Shown: positions 1 through 8,501 of the stretch, piece by piece
Layout: every line of letters begins with the position of its first letter
Position numbering within the stretch: the stretch's first letter is position 1
Assembly: GCF_001636055.1 (NCBI RefSeq)
Contig: NZ_CP011789.1
Coordinates: 806,001 to 870,000, forward strand
Direction of reading: 5' to 3'
Source of the DNA: Pseudomonas putida
GTDB taxonomy: Bacteria > Pseudomonadota > Gammaproteobacteria > Pseudomonadales > Pseudomonadaceae
DNA length: 64,000 nucleotides
Notes under the pieces: generated by a model
Databases searched by the model: none
Seen by the model: the letters and a program-made list of their open reading frames with translations, nothing else
Told to the model about the DNA's origin: nothing
Made by a program: the position numbers and the translations under genes

Positions 1-287
1 GCTACGGTGTTGGCAAGCGCTTCAGCATCCCGACCACCCGTGGCGTGATCGCCGCGATCCAGAGCGGTGCTCTGGTCGGTGCTGAAACCGAGCACCTGGA
101 CATCATCAACCTGGACGTACCGAAGTTCGTTCCAGGCGTCGATACCGAGCTGCTCAACCCGCGCGCCACCTGGGCTGACAAGGCCGCTTACGACGAGGCC
201 GCCAAAGGCCTGGCCAAGCTGTTCATCGAAAACTTCAAGAAGTTCGAAGTTTCCGACGCCATCAAGGCCGCTGGCCCGCAGCTGTAA
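1..287 (+). CDS. pckA: Phosphoenolpyruvate carboxykinase (ATP), C-terminal fragment
   Basis: Only the last ~95 codons are in the window; the reading frame is open from base 3 and ends with TAA at 285-287. The residues [12 protein letters not shown], then [20 protein letters not shown] and the [12 protein letters not shown] stretch are the conserved C-terminal part of ATP-dependent PEP carboxykinase, the gluconeogenic enzyme converting oxaloacetate and ATP to PEP, ADP and CO2 in the cytosol. The catalytic and nucleotide-binding residues lie upstream of the window and cannot be checked. A good intrinsic terminator follows within 20 bases, so this is the end of its transcript. Confidence 0.93.
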   Translation, partial: YGVGKRFSIPTTRGVIAAIQSGALVGAETEHLDIINLDVPKFVPGVDTELLNPRATWADKAAYDEAAKGLAKLFIENFKKFEVSDAIKAAGPQL

Positions 288-305
288 GCTGTACTGCCCG
301 CAGTG

Positions 306-333
306 AAAAGCCGCCCTTCGGGGCGGCTTTTTC
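306..333 (+). terminator. Intrinsic terminator of pckA
   Basis: AAAAGCCGCC, loop CTTCGG-like, GGCGGCTTTTT: a GC-rich stem with an A-tract before and a T-tract after, 19 bases behind the pckA stop codon. Confidence 0.9.
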
Positions 334-425
334 ATGTCTGGCGAGCGAGCACTGTGTTTGCGGCTATGGTTTTCCAGACCAGATGTGGGAAGCTCCCCTT
401 TCCTGCCACCCGCCTTGGATACCCC

Positions 426-860
426 ATGACCGAGACCATCCAACGCAGCGCCTTTTCTCATTTCCACCCCATCCTCACGCGTCCACAGGACAACGACCAC
501 AACGGCCACCTTGGCGGTTCCACGGTGCATGCCTTCTTCGAGACGGCCATTCAGGCATTTCTCGTCGAGCAGGCCGAGCTGGACCTGCGCGACGGTGAGC
601 TGGCCGGGTTCGTGGTCAGTTCTGCCGCGGATTTCTATGCCTTGCCCGGGTTTCCCGATGTGCTGGAGGTTGGCCTGGGAGTAACCCGGCTTGCTGGCAG
701 CACAGTGGAGTTTCGCCTGGCGTTGTACCGGCCGGGCGAGGTCGAGCCCTGTGCGGCGGGCACCGTGGTGCAGGTGTTCATCGAACGCAGCACGGGGCAA
801 CCGGCAGTGCTGCCGGAAACCCTGCAACTGATCCTGGCGGGGCTGTCGCTCAATCGTTGA
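426..860 (+). CDS. Hot-dog fold acyl-CoA thioesterase (4HBT-like)
   Basis: A 144-residue protein starting MTETIQRSAFSHFHPILTR. The segment DNDHNGHLGGSTVHAFFETAIQAF is the D-x-N-G-H-...-F-E arrangement of the 4-hydroxybenzoyl-CoA-thioesterase class, where the Asp and the helix after it form the active site; the length is normal for a single hot-dog domain. The upstream frame stays open to base 303 but lies in the pckA terminator, so the ATG at 426 is preferred. Substrate is unknown; such enzymes release free acids from acyl-CoA. The last 11 bases overlap the convergent response-regulator gene. Confidence 0.8.
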   Translation: MTETIQRSAFSHFHPILTRPQDNDHNGHLGGSTVHAFFETAIQAFLVEQAELDLRDGELAGFVVSSAADFYALPGFPDVLEVGLGVTRLAGSTVEFRLALYRPGEVEPCAAGTVVQVFIERSTGQPAVLPETLQLILAGLSLNR

Positions 861-1506
861 GGCGGATGATCCCCTCGCGCACGGCAAACAGCACCAACCC
901 TGGAACATCGTGGATCTGCAGGCGGTGCATGATCTGCGAGCGATGGGCCTCGATGGTCTTGATGCTCAGCCCCAGCCCATCGGCGATGGAGCGGGTGCTC
1001 TCGCCGCGAGCGATCAGGCGCAGGACTTCCAGCTGACGCGTGGTCAGCGGCGCTTGTGCGGGGCTGGGCGGACGTTTACGACTGTGCTTGAGGGCCTGCC
1101 CGATGACCATTGGCAACACTGTCGAGGAAAGGTATTGTCCGCCGCTGCGCAAGGTCTGCAAGGCCTGCTCGAATTCTGCGACGGTGGCGCTCTTGAGCAG
1201 GAAGCCCTGGGCGCCGAGTTGCAGGCAACTCATCACATGCTCCAGTTCCGAGCGGGTCGAGAGCATCAGCACGCGTGTGGCCGGAACCCGGATGAACAGC
1301 TCCTGCAACACCTGCTGACAATCCAGCGCATCGCTGTTCATATCGAGCACGACGATCTCCGGCCGCAGCTTCTCCGCCAGCGCCACGGCGCTCATGCCGT
1401 CGTTGGTGTCTCCGACCACGGCATATTCCTTCTTCTGTTCGAGCAGGGCGCGCAGGCCGGCGCGGAAAAGTGGCGAGTCGTCGGCAAGCAGGATTCGGCA
1501 GGGCAT
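850..1506 (-). CDS. NarL/FixJ-family response regulator
   Basis: A 218-residue two-domain regulator. The receiver domain occupies about residues 1-120: acidic pair DD at 9-10, phospho-acceptor Asp55 in IVVLDMNSD, the switch Ser/Thr in MLSTRSE and the conserved Lys in FLLKSATV. A LuxR-type helix-turn-helix fills the C-terminus (LTTRQLEVLRLIARGESTRSIA, then SIKTIEAHRSQIMHRL). No histidine kinase is adjacent; the only same-strand neighbour is the CheR-like methyltransferase 118 bases upstream, so its partner kinase is probably encoded elsewhere. It presumably activates or represses transcription after phosphorylation; target genes cannot be inferred. Confidence 0.85.
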   Translation of the reverse strand: MPCRILLADDSPLFRAGLRALLEQKKEYAVVGDTNDGMSAVALAEKLRPEIVVLDMNSDALDCQQVLQELFIRVPATRVLMLSTRSELEHVMSCLQLGAQGFLLKSATVAEFEQALQTLRSGGQYLSSTVLPMVIGQALKHSRKRPPSPAQAPLTTRQLEVLRLIARGESTRSIADGLGLSIKTIEAHRSQIMHRLQIHDVPGLVLFAVREGIIRLND

Positions 1507-1624
1507 GGGTCAAGGCCTGTTTCGCAAGGGATGGGGGGCGGCAGGCCTGCTCGATCCACAAGCGCACTGCCGCGCGGGGGCGCGACCAGTCCTTGTCTGC
1601 CGTTCGATGCGGCAGTGCTATTCA

Positions 1625-2428
1625 TCATAGGCGTTCGAACACCGACGGCAGTAGTGGCCGCAGGGGCAGATCCAGGCCGTGGATGCTTTCGCTGTGGCCG
1701 ATCATCAGCAGTCCGCCCGGACGCAGGTGAGGCATCAGGCGCAGCAGGACATCGGCCTTGCATCGCGCGTCGAAGCCCGCGAGCAGGTTGCGTAGCAGGA
1801 TCACATCGAACTCGCCCAGATCGGTCGGCAATGGCTTGATCAGGTTGATTGTCTCGAAGCGTACCCGTTCGCGCAGGCCCGGTGCGATACGTAGACGACC
1901 GGCTGCTTCGTCGGCGCCACACAGGCAATGGCGGTCCAGCCAGCCATGGGGAAAGTAGCGGGCCTGGGCGATGTCGTAGACACCGGCCTCAGCCTGTCGC
2001 AGCAGTGCGCTGTCGTAGTCGCTGGCGAGCACCTGCCAGCCGGCGGATGTGCTTTGTTGCGCGACCATGGCCAGGCTCCAGGCTTCTTCGCCACTGGCAC
2101 AGGCCGCACTCCACAGGCGCGCAGGATGAGCAAGTGTGGGAAGCCAGCGCAGCAACTGTTCGAAGTGGCGGTGCTCGCGAAAGAAGTAGGTGTCCCGGGC
2201 GATGAGCAGGTGCAGCAGGTGCGTCTGTTCGCTGGGGTGTGCATCGATCAGGTCGAGGTAGGCCTCGAAGCTCGCCAGCCGGTGTAACCGCAAGCGTGCA
2301 TGCAGCCGATGGGCGACCACGTTCTGGCGATCGTCTGCCAGTTGCAGGCCGGTGGCCTGGGAAACCCGCTGGCGGATGCGCTGGAAGCAGGCGTGGTCGA
2401 GGCGTGGCGGGCGCGTATCGTCCGTCAT
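1625..2428 (-). CDS. CheR-type protein methyltransferase
   Basis: 267 residues with the architecture of chemotaxis methyltransferases: a helical N-terminal domain (about 1-75), then the SAM domain. The hallmark motifs are present: DTYFFREHRHFEQL (family T-x-F-F-R), WSAACASGEEAWSLAM (SAM-binding motif I, family W-S-A-G-C-S-T-G-E-E), and VILLRNLLAGF (family C-R-N-V-L-I-Y-F). CheR enzymes methylate glutamates on chemoreceptor signalling domains using S-adenosylmethionine. No chemotaxis genes lie beside it; it could serve a dedicated receptor elsewhere or an alternative pathway together with the neighbouring response regulator. The RNL in place of the usual RNV is conservative. Confidence 0.82.
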   Translation of the reverse strand: MTDDTRPPRLDHACFQRIRQRVSQATGLQLADDRQNVVAHRLHARLRLHRLASFEAYLDLIDAHPSEQTHLLHLLIARDTYFFREHRHFEQLLRWLPTLAHPARLWSAACASGEEAWSLAMVAQQSTSAGWQVLASDYDSALLRQAEAGVYDIAQARYFPHGWLDRHCLCGADEAAGRLRIAPGLRERVRFETINLIKPLPTDLGEFDVILLRNLLAGFDARCKADVLLRLMPHLRPGGLLMIGHSESIHGLDLPLRPLLPSVFERL

Positions 2429-2583
2429 CCTTCTGCTTCCCCGGCGTCGGGCTGGCGTATTGGATCGACGAGGCTCGTGCGCATTCCCTGCGTCCCCTGT
2501 TGTGATGGCGGTGGGAAATGATAGCTAGTGGCTAGTTGCCTCCATATCGGGGTGTCCCTTAAGCCCTCGACCTGCCAGAATGC

Positions 2584-2613
2584 AAAGGCCCCGCCGGGTG
2601 AGGGCGGGGCCTT
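2584..2613 (-). terminator. Intrinsic terminator of the glycine-zipper gene
   Basis: AAGGCCCCGCC, seven-base loop, GGCGGGGCCTT. Read on the minus strand it follows the stop codon at 2644 by about 30 bases and ends in a short TTT run. Confidence 0.75.
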
Positions 2614-2643
2614 AGGCATCAGGCGTAGGTGAATGGACGCCGA

Positions 2644-3129
2644 TCAGTCACGCCAGTGGCGCTTGTGCTTGCGATGGCCATAGTGATGGCCGTTGTCCCA
2701 ATGGCGACGGTCGTCGCCACGGCGGTAACGCCGGTCACGATCGCGGTCGTGACGGTCGTCTTCGTCGGCCTTGTTGCCCATGTAGTTGCCGAGCGCACCG
2801 CCGGCACCGCCACCTGCGGCTGCGCCGATCAGGCTACCGGTGCTGCCGCCAACCTGGCGGCCGACGACGTTACCGCCCGCCGCGCCCAGGGCACCACCAA
2901 TGGCGGCTTCACCACGCTGGCGCTTGTCGGCACCGACGGCACTGCCCGCCGCACCACCCAGGCCCGCGCCAATGGCCGAGCCGGTGTTGCCGCCGATGGA
3001 CTGGCCGACCACCGAGCCCAGTACCCCACCCAATGCGCCGCCAATGCCGGCCTCGGTGGTGCCGCCTGCCATGGCAACGCCGCTGAGCAGACCAAAAGAC
3101 AACAACAGAATCGAGGAGTACTTCTTCAT
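2644..3129 (-). CDS. Glycine-zipper envelope protein with basic/His-rich tail
   Basis: 161 residues. A Sec signal peptide is clear (MKKYSSILLLSFGLLSGVAMA), which fixes the ATG at 3129; GAGG lies about nine bases upstream of it. The mature part is a run of Gly/Ala repeats with G-x3-G spacing (GGALGGVLGSVVGQSIGG and similar, about residues 25-125), the glycine-zipper pattern of outer-membrane lipoprotein SlyB/YMGG-type proteins, which pack against or span the membrane. The last ~35 residues are very rich in Asp, Arg and His, suggesting a charged or metal-binding tail. Function unknown; envelope location is inferred from the signal peptide. Confidence 0.78.
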   Translation of the reverse strand: MKKYSSILLLSFGLLSGVAMAGGTTEAGIGGALGGVLGSVVGQSIGGNTGSAIGAGLGGAAGSAVGADKRQRGEAAIGGALGAAGGNVVGRQVGGSTGSLIGAAAGGGAGGALGNYMGNKADEDDRHDRDRDRRYRRGDDRRHWDNGHHYGHRKHKRHWRD

Positions 3130-3291
3130 CAAGAGAGCCTCAGAGGGATGACGAGGCGAAATTTGAGGCTCGGCGAAGCGGCTGGCAATGGAAATCCGAC
3201 GAGTAGCACGAGTTGTACACAATTTCCTAACTTGCTGATTTGGCTATGAAACTTTATTCGTTTTTGTCGGTCTCAGGTTACTTGAGACAAC

Positions 3292-3326
3292 AAAAAGCCC
3301 CGGTTACTACGCCGGGGCTTTTTGTT
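3292..3326 (-). terminator. Intrinsic terminator downstream of the FdhF/YdeP-type gene
   Basis: AAAAAGCCCCGG, loop TTACTACG, CCGGGGCTTTTTG. It sits 38 bases past the minus-strand stop at 3364 and has A- and T-tracts on both sides, so it can work in both directions. A second small hairpin, GTCTCA/TGAGAC, lies at 3269-3287. Confidence 0.9.
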
Positions 3327-3363
3327 TTCTGGTCGGCCGTCAGCGCGGGACGGTCCGCGCCTT

Positions 3364-5709
3364 TCAGATGATACGCCCGTTCCCGCGCGCCGCCTCGAGC
3401 TTGATGGCGATGAACTTCGAGGTTGGCGTGTGGCTGCCGTCGCCGATGCTCTCCAGCGGAACCAGCGGATTCACCTCGGGGTAGTAGGCGGCTGCCTGCC
3501 CCGCCGGAATGTCGAAAGCCAGCAGGGTGAAACCCTCCACCCGACGCACATGCTCATCGCCCCACAACGACACGATGTCGACCTTCTGCCCTGGCTGGAA
3601 GCCCAGGCGAATGATGTCGGCCTCGTTGGCGAACAGCACTTCGCGCTGGCCGCGCACGCCGCGGTAGCGGTCGTCCAGGCCATAGATGGTGGTGTTGTAC
3701 TGATCGTGCGAACGCATCGACTGCATGATCAGGTCAGGCACCTGGCCGCTGGCGCGCACGCGTTCGTCGAGCAGGGTGTCGGGCAGCAGGTTGGGCTTGA
3801 AGTTGGCGCGGCCGCTCGCGGTCTTCCACTGGCGGCTGCCTGCGCTGTTGCCCAGGTAGAAACCACCCGGCAGGTTCAGGCGCTGGTTGAAGTCGGCAAA
3901 ACCGGGGATGGTATCGGCGATGAGGTCGCGGATCCGATCATAGTCGGCCACTACCCAGTTCCAGTCCACAGGATGGTTGCCCAGGGTGGCGGCGGCGATG
4001 CCTGCGACTACCGCAGGTTCCGAGCGCATCTGCTTGGACAGCGCGCGCAACTGGCCGTTGGAGGCGTGGACCATGCTGAACGAGTCTTCCACCGTGACCG
4101 CCTGCGGGCCTTCGGCCTGCAGGTCGATATCGGTGCGGCCCAGGCACGGCAGGATCAATGCCTGCTGGCCATGGATCAGGTGGCTGCGGTTGAGCTTGGT
4201 GCTGATGTGCACGGTCAGCGCACAGTTGCGCAGGGCCTGGGCGGTGCGCTCGGTATCCGGGGTGGCCTGGGCGAAGTTGCCGCCCAATCCGATGAACACC
4301 TTGGCCCGGCCTTCGAGCATGGCGTGGATCGCCTCGACCGTGTTGTGACCATTGCTGCGTGGCACCGGGAAGCCGAAGCGCTTCTCGATGGCATCGAGCA
4401 GGGCTACCGGCGGGCGCTCGTTGATGCCCATGGTGCGGTCGCCCTGTACGTTGCTGTGGCCGCGTACCGGGCACAGGCCGGCGCCAGGCACACCGATGTT
4501 GCCGCGCAGCAGCATCAGGTTGACGATTTCCTGGATGGTCGGCACCGAGTGGCGGTGCTGGGTGATCCCCATCGCCCAGCACATGATCACGCGTTTGCCT
4601 TTGCAGTACATGCGTGCCGACAACTCGATATCGTCGAGGGTCAGGCCTGACTGTTCGACGATCTGCTCCCACGGCGTGGCATCGACCACCGCCAGGTACT
4701 CGTTCACGCCTTGGCCGTGCTCGGCGATGAACACATGATCGAAGATCGCCGGCTCGCCATTGGCTTGAGCCTCACGCTCCCACTGCAGCAGGAACTTGGC
4801 CATGCCGCGCAGCAACGCCATGTCGCCACCCAGTGCCGGGCGGAAGAATGCGGTATTGGTCGGCCGGTCGCTGTTGAGCAACATCTCCAGTGGATGTTGC
4901 GGGTGCTGGAAGCGTTCCAGGCCGCGCTCCTTGAGCGGGTTGACGCAGACCACCTGGGCGCCGCGCTTCACGGCATCGCGCAGCGGGTCGAGCATGCGTG
5001 GATGGTTGGTGCCGGGGTTCTGGCCCAGGACGAAGATCGCGTCGGCATGTTCGAAGTCGTCGTAGGTGACGGTACCCTTGCCGACGCCGACGCTTTGCCC
5101 CAGGGCCACGCCGCTGGCCTCGTGGCACATGTTCGAGCAGTCAGGGAAGTTGTTGGTGCCGAAGGCGCGCACGAACAGTTGGTACAGGTACGCCGCCTCG
5201 TTGCTGGCCCGCCCGGAGGTATAGAACTCGGCCTGGTCTGGTGACTCCAGCGCCTTGAGGTGGCTGGCGATCAGCTCGAAGGCTGCATCCCAGGCAATCG
5301 GCTGGTAACGGTCGCTGGCCGGGTCATAGACCATCGGCTCGGTCAGGCGGCCCTGGTACTCGAGCCAGTAGTCGCTCTGCTCGAGCAGCGCACTGACGCT
5401 GTAGCGAGCGAAGAAGGCAGCGTCGACGCGACGCTTGGTGGCCTCCCAGTTGACGGCCTTGGCGCCGTTCTCGCAGAACTTGACCATGCCGCTCTCGGGC
5501 GAGTCGCCCCAGGCGCAGCCAGGGCAGTCGAAGCCGCCGTTCTGGTTGGTCTTGAGGAGTGCACGCAGGTTCTTCAGCGCGTTGTCGCTGCCGACCCAGG
5601 CCTTGGCCACGCTGCGCAATGCGCCCCAGCCGCCGGCTGGGCCGTGGTAGGGCTTGTAGCGTGGGGTGGAAGCGGGGGCGTTGTCTGGAAGTTTCTCGAA
5701 GGAGGTCAC
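3364..5709 (-). CDS. FdhF/YdeP-family molybdopterin oxidoreductase
   Basis: 781 residues from a GTG at 5709, chosen because the preceding fdhD ends at 5715 and the protein begins TSFEKLPDN as in relatives. Near residue 60 is FDCPGCAWGD with Cys62 and Cys65, part of the N-terminal iron-sulfur site, followed by FCENGAKAVNWE. SNMCHEASGVALGQSVGVG carries the Cys at the molybdenum-ligand position (selenocysteine in E. coli FdhF), and MGITQHRHS and GNIGVPGAG are molybdopterin-binding stretches. The C-terminal ~120 residues form the MopB-binding domain. The family resembles formate dehydrogenase H, but the real substrate is not established (E. coli YdeP is linked to acid resistance). Pairing with fdhD supports a sulfurated Mo-bisPGD cofactor. 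Confidence 0.88.
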   Translation of the reverse strand: MTSFEKLPDNAPASTPRYKPYHGPAGGWGALRSVAKAWVGSDNALKNLRALLKTNQNGGFDCPGCAWGDSPESGMVKFCENGAKAVNWEATKRRVDAAFFARYSVSALLEQSDYWLEYQGRLTEPMVYDPASDRYQPIAWDAAFELIASHLKALESPDQAEFYTSGRASNEAAYLYQLFVRAFGTNNFPDCSNMCHEASGVALGQSVGVGKGTVTYDDFEHADAIFVLGQNPGTNHPRMLDPLRDAVKRGAQVVCVNPLKERGLERFQHPQHPLEMLLNSDRPTNTAFFRPALGGDMALLRGMAKFLLQWEREAQANGEPAIFDHVFIAEHGQGVNEYLAVVDATPWEQIVEQSGLTLDDIELSARMYCKGKRVIMCWAMGITQHRHSVPTIQEIVNLMLLRGNIGVPGAGLCPVRGHSNVQGDRTMGINERPPVALLDAIEKRFGFPVPRSNGHNTVEAIHAMLEGRAKVFIGLGGNFAQATPDTERTAQALRNCALTVHISTKLNRSHLIHGQQALILPCLGRTDIDLQAEGPQAVTVEDSFSMVHASNGQLRALSKQMRSEPAVVAGIAAATLGNHPVDWNWVVADYDRIRDLIADTIPGFADFNQRLNLPGGFYLGNSAGSRQWKTASGRANFKPNLLPDTLLDERVRASGQVPDLIMQSMRSHDQYNTTIYGLDDRYRGVRGQREVLFANEADIIRLGFQPGQKVDIVSLWGDEHVRRVEGFTLLAFDIPAGQAAAYYPEVNPLVPLESIGDGSHTPTSKFIAIKLEAARGNGRII

Positions 5710-5714
5710 GGCTT

Positions 5715-6545
5715 TTACGACTCCGCCGCTGGGCTGAATACCCGCGGTGCACTGTGTTTGGGCAGATGGATGAGGTTGAGGTTGTGCTTGCGTGCCCATT
5801 GCAGGGCAAGGCCGGTCGGTGCCGACAGGCTGACCAGGGTCTGGATGCCGGCACGCAGGACTTTCTGGATCAGCTCCAGGCTGCAGCGGCTGGTGACGAT
5901 GGCCAGGCCGCCGTGGGTGTCGATGCGCTGGCGCAGCAGGGCACCGATCAGCTTGTCGAGGGCGTTGTGCCGGCCGATGTCTTCGCGGCCCAGCAGCAGT
6001 TCGCCGTGGCGGTCCATGAACAGCGCCGCATGAACAGCGCCGCAGTGCTGGCCCAGAGGCTGGAAGGCGTCGATGCGCTGGCGCAGGTCCTTGAGCCATT
6101 CCACCGGCGGCAGGGGCGCGCCGGGTAGAGCCTCGAGTTCGGGCAACGCCTGCTCCAGGGCCTCGACGCCACACAGGCCGCAGCCGCTGGTGCCGGCCAA
6201 CTGGCGGCGCTGGTTCTTGAGGTTCCAGAACGCACGGCTGGAGATCTCGAGGTCGGCATACAGCGCCGAACCACTACCGGAGAGCTTCAGGTCGTAGATG
6301 TCTTCAGTGCTGGAAACGATGCCGCTGCCAATGCTGAAGCCAACGGCGAAGTCTTCCAGATCGGTCGGGCTGACCAGCATCACCGCCTGGTTGAGGCCGT
6401 TGTAGACGATCGCCAGGGCGACTTCTTCGGCCAGGGGCGTGCTGTCGCTCGCCTGGTCGGAGAGCTGTACGTAGTCGTAGGTGTTGCTGGCGGCAGGCAG
6501 TGACAGGGGCGTTGATGCCGCGCAGACCGGGGGCTTGCTGTTCAT
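5715..6545 (-). CDS. fdhD: Formate dehydrogenase accessory sulfurtransferase FdhD
   Basis: 276 residues. FdhD transfers sulfur from IscS to the molybdenum cofactor before insertion into formate dehydrogenases. The two catalytic cysteines are in the GCGLCG motif (Cys122 and Cys125). The family signatures EDFAVGFSIGSGIV and REDIGRHNALDKLIG are intact. It is the first gene of a two-gene transcript: five bases separate its stop codon from the GTG of the molybdoenzyme, so the two are almost certainly cotranscribed, and the neighbour is its likely client. Confidence 0.95.
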   Translation of the reverse strand: MNSKPPVCAASTPLSLPAASNTYDYVQLSDQASDSTPLAEEVALAIVYNGLNQAVMLVSPTDLEDFAVGFSIGSGIVSSTEDIYDLKLSGSGSALYADLEISSRAFWNLKNQRRQLAGTSGCGLCGVEALEQALPELEALPGAPLPPVEWLKDLRQRIDAFQPLGQHCGAVHAALFMDRHGELLLGREDIGRHNALDKLIGALLRQRIDTHGGLAIVTSRCSLELIQKVLRAGIQTLVSLSAPTGLALQWARKHNLNLIHLPKHSAPRVFSPAAES

Positions 6546-6720
6546 CGGGGCGGATCACCGGCGGCTTTTTACTTGCACAAGCCTAGGCTTGTGGGCGCGC
6601 CGCGTCTAATCGCTAGGGTCGATGCCGTGATAGACCGCGTCGATTGGTCGCAGTGGAGCGGGGTAGGGATTCCTGGCCTAGACTCTCAGGTTCCGAGGAA
6701 TCATCAACAAGGAGCGCGTC

Positions 6721-7161
6721 ATGAGCCTGTTCAGTTTCGTGAAGGAAGCCGGCGAGAAGTTGATCGATCTGCTGACCCCCGGCAATGCCAATGCCGAGGA
6801 GCAGTTGAAGAAGCACGTGGAGAGCGTGGGCCTGGGCAATCCGAACATTTCGGCCACCGTAGAGGGTGACAAGGTCATCCTCAAGGGCGAGGTGGCGAGT
6901 CAGGAGGAGAAGGAGAAGATCATCCTGGCGGCAGGCAACATCGCCGGGGTGGCTTCGGTGGATGACCAGATCACCGTCATCGGGCCGGTGGCGCAGGCGG
7001 CCCGGTTCGTCACGGTGAAGAAGGGCGACACCCTGAGTGCGATCGCCAAGGCCGAGTATGGCGATGCCAGCAAATACCAGAAGATCTTCGAGGCCAACAA
7101 GCCGTTGTTGTCACATCCGGACAAGATCTATCCGGGGCAGGTGCTGCGTATTCCTGACTGA
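6721..7161 (+). CDS. BON-LysM potassium-binding protein (Kbp/YgaU type)
   Basis: 146 residues beginning MSLFSFVKEAGEKL; AAGGAG lies eight bases before the ATG. An N-terminal amphipathic helix leads into a BON domain (about 25-92, ISATVEGDKVILKGEVAS) and a C-terminal LysM domain (about 96-145, VKKGDTLSAIAKAEYGD ... IYPGQVLRIP). This is the exact arrangement of E. coli YgaU/Kbp, a cytoplasmic K+-binding protein. There is no signal peptide, which agrees with that rather than with a cell-wall role for LysM. Confidence 0.88.
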   Translation: MSLFSFVKEAGEKLIDLLTPGNANAEEQLKKHVESVGLGNPNISATVEGDKVILKGEVASQEEKEKIILAAGNIAGVASVDDQITVIGPVAQAARFVTVKKGDTLSAIAKAEYGDASKYQKIFEANKPLLSHPDKIYPGQVLRIPD

Positions 7162-7175
7162 GGATCGGTGTTGCG

Positions 7176-7202
7176 CTCATCGCGGGCTTGTCCCGCGATG
7201 AG
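7176..7202. repeat. Hairpin between convergent genes
   Basis: CTCATCGCGGG, loop CTTGT, CCCGCGATGAG: an 11-bp perfect stem between the convergent LysM and HAD genes. It lacks a T-tract, so it is either a weak shared terminator or a degenerate REP palindrome. Confidence 0.6.
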
Positions 7203-7206
7203 GCCC

Positions 7207-7869
7207 TCAAAGCCCCAGCAACAACTCCCGGTAATCCTCGACCGCCGCAAATTCCTGCGTATCGCGCACATCCGCCCGGCTATCGGGCTGGCGCACTGCC
7301 AGCAGATGCCTCACCCCGAACCGCTGCGCACTGCGCAGGATCGCCAGGGTGTCGTCGATGAACAGGCTGCGCGCGGGCTCGAAGCCGATATCGGCGCGCA
7401 GGGCATCCCAGAACTGCGGGCTCTCTTTCGGGTAGCCGTAGTCGTGCGAGCTGATCAGCCGTTCGAAATACGGCGCAAGCTGCACCTTCTCGAGCTTCAG
7501 CGACAGTGAGTCGCGGTGGGCGTTGGTGATCATCACCACGCGCTTGCCAGCCTTGCCGATGGCGGCAAGAAAGGTGTCGGCGTCCGGACGCAGGGCAATC
7601 AGGTCGGCGATCTCGCGCTTGAGTTCGCGGATCGGCAGGCGCAGTTCGCGGCTCCAGAAGTCCAGGCAATACCAGTTCAGGGTGCCAGCATGGCGCTCGA
7701 ACAGCGGTCGCAGCTCCAGCTCGGCCATCGCGCGGCTTACGCCATGCAGCTCGGCGTAGCGCTGGGGCAGGTGTTCGAGCCAGAAGCGGTTGTCGTAGTG
7801 CAGGTCGAGCAGGGTGCCGTCCATGTCCAGCAGGACGGTATCGATGGCGGACCAGGGCAGAACAGGCAT
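7207..7869 (-). CDS. yrfG: HAD-family GMP/IMP nucleotidase (YrfG-like)
   Basis: 220 residues, matching the ~222 of E. coli YrfG. HAD motif I is TVLLDMDGTLLDLHYDN, with both catalytic Asp residues; motif II is VVMITNAHRD; motif III/IV covers YPKESPQFW and SLFIDDTLAIL. YrfG dephosphorylates purine nucleotides such as GMP and IMP. The ATG at 7869 (MPVLPWSAID) is used; the frame extends upstream into the promoter region shared with nudE. Divergent from nudE, as in many gammaproteobacteria, which supports the assignment. Confidence 0.88.
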   Translation of the reverse strand: MPVLPWSAIDTVLLDMDGTLLDLHYDNRFWLEHLPQRYAELHGVSRAMAELELRPLFERHAGTLNWYCLDFWSRELRLPIRELKREIADLIALRPDADTFLAAIGKAGKRVVMITNAHRDSLSLKLEKVQLAPYFERLISSHDYGYPKESPQFWDALRADIGFEPARSLFIDDTLAILRSAQRFGVRHLLAVRQPDSRADVRDTQEFAAVEDYRELLLGL

Positions 7870-7934
7870 TGGAAATTCTCGATCGGTCGGCAAGCCACGG
7901 TATAGTAACCCGTTCACGCCAAGGAGCCGCACCC
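7870..7934. promoter_or_regulatory. Divergent yrfG/nudE promoter region
   Basis: Only 65 bases separate the two starts, so both promoters must overlap here. TATAGTA (7902-7908) is a plausible -10 for nudE, followed by AAGGAG at 7921-7926 as its ribosome site. Confidence 0.5.
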
Positions 7935-8501
7935 ATGCGCCAGAAACCCACTGTCCTCAGTCGCGAGATCGTCGCCAGCAGCCGCCTGTTCCGGGTCGAA
8001 GCGGTGCAGTTGCGCTTCTCCAATGGCAACGAGCGCACCTACGAGCGTCTGGTCGGTCGAGGCAACGGTTATGGGGCGGTGATGATCGTGGCCATGCTCG
8101 ACGCCGAGCATGCGGTGCTGGTCGAGGAGTACTGCGGCGGCACCGACGAATACGAGCTGTCGCTGCCCAAGGGCCTGATCGAGCCGGGCGAGGACGTACT
8201 GGCCGCCGCTGATCGTGAGCTCAAGGAAGAAGCCGGTTTCGGCGCACGGCAACTGGAGCACCTCACCGAGCTGTCGCTGTCGCCCGGCTACATGAGCCAG
8301 AAGATCCAGGTGGTGCTGGCCAGCGACCTTTACGAAGAGCGCCTGGAAGGCGATGAGCCCGAGCCGATGCGCGTCGACAAGGTCAACCTGCGCGAACTAT
8401 CGGCCCTGGCCATGCACCCGCAATTCAGCGAAGGGCGAGCGCTGGCAGCGTTGTACCTGGCCCGTGACCTGCTGATCCAGCGGGGGCTGCTGAGCGCATG
8501 A
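7935..8501 (+). CDS. nudE: ADP compounds hydrolase NudE
   Basis: 188 residues (E. coli NudE 186). The Nudix box G-x5-E-x7-R-E-x2-E-E-x-G is complete: GLIEPGEDVLAAADRELKEEAGFG, about residues 79-102. NudE cleaves ADP-ribose, NADH and related ADP compounds in the cytosol. SPGYMSQKIQVVLA after the box is typical of the ADP-ribose-hydrolase branch. AAGGAG precedes the ATG by eight bases. The stop overlaps the start of cysQ (ATGA), so the two are translationally coupled, linking nucleotide clean-up functions. Confidence 0.93.
   Translation: MRQKPTVLSREIVASSRLFRVEAVQLRFSNGNERTYERLVGRGNGYGAVMIVAMLDAEHAVLVEEYCGGTDEYELSLPKGLIEPGEDVLAAADRELKEEAGFGARQLEHLTELSLSPGYMSQKIQVVLASDLYEERLEGDEPEPMRVDKVNLRELSALAMHPQFSEGRALAALYLARDLLIQRGLLSA

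Noticed and set aside
5260..6128. Plus-strand frames opposite fdhD and the molybdoenzyme
   Set aside because: Both minus-strand genes have cofactor and catalytic motifs; the plus frames have no family features.
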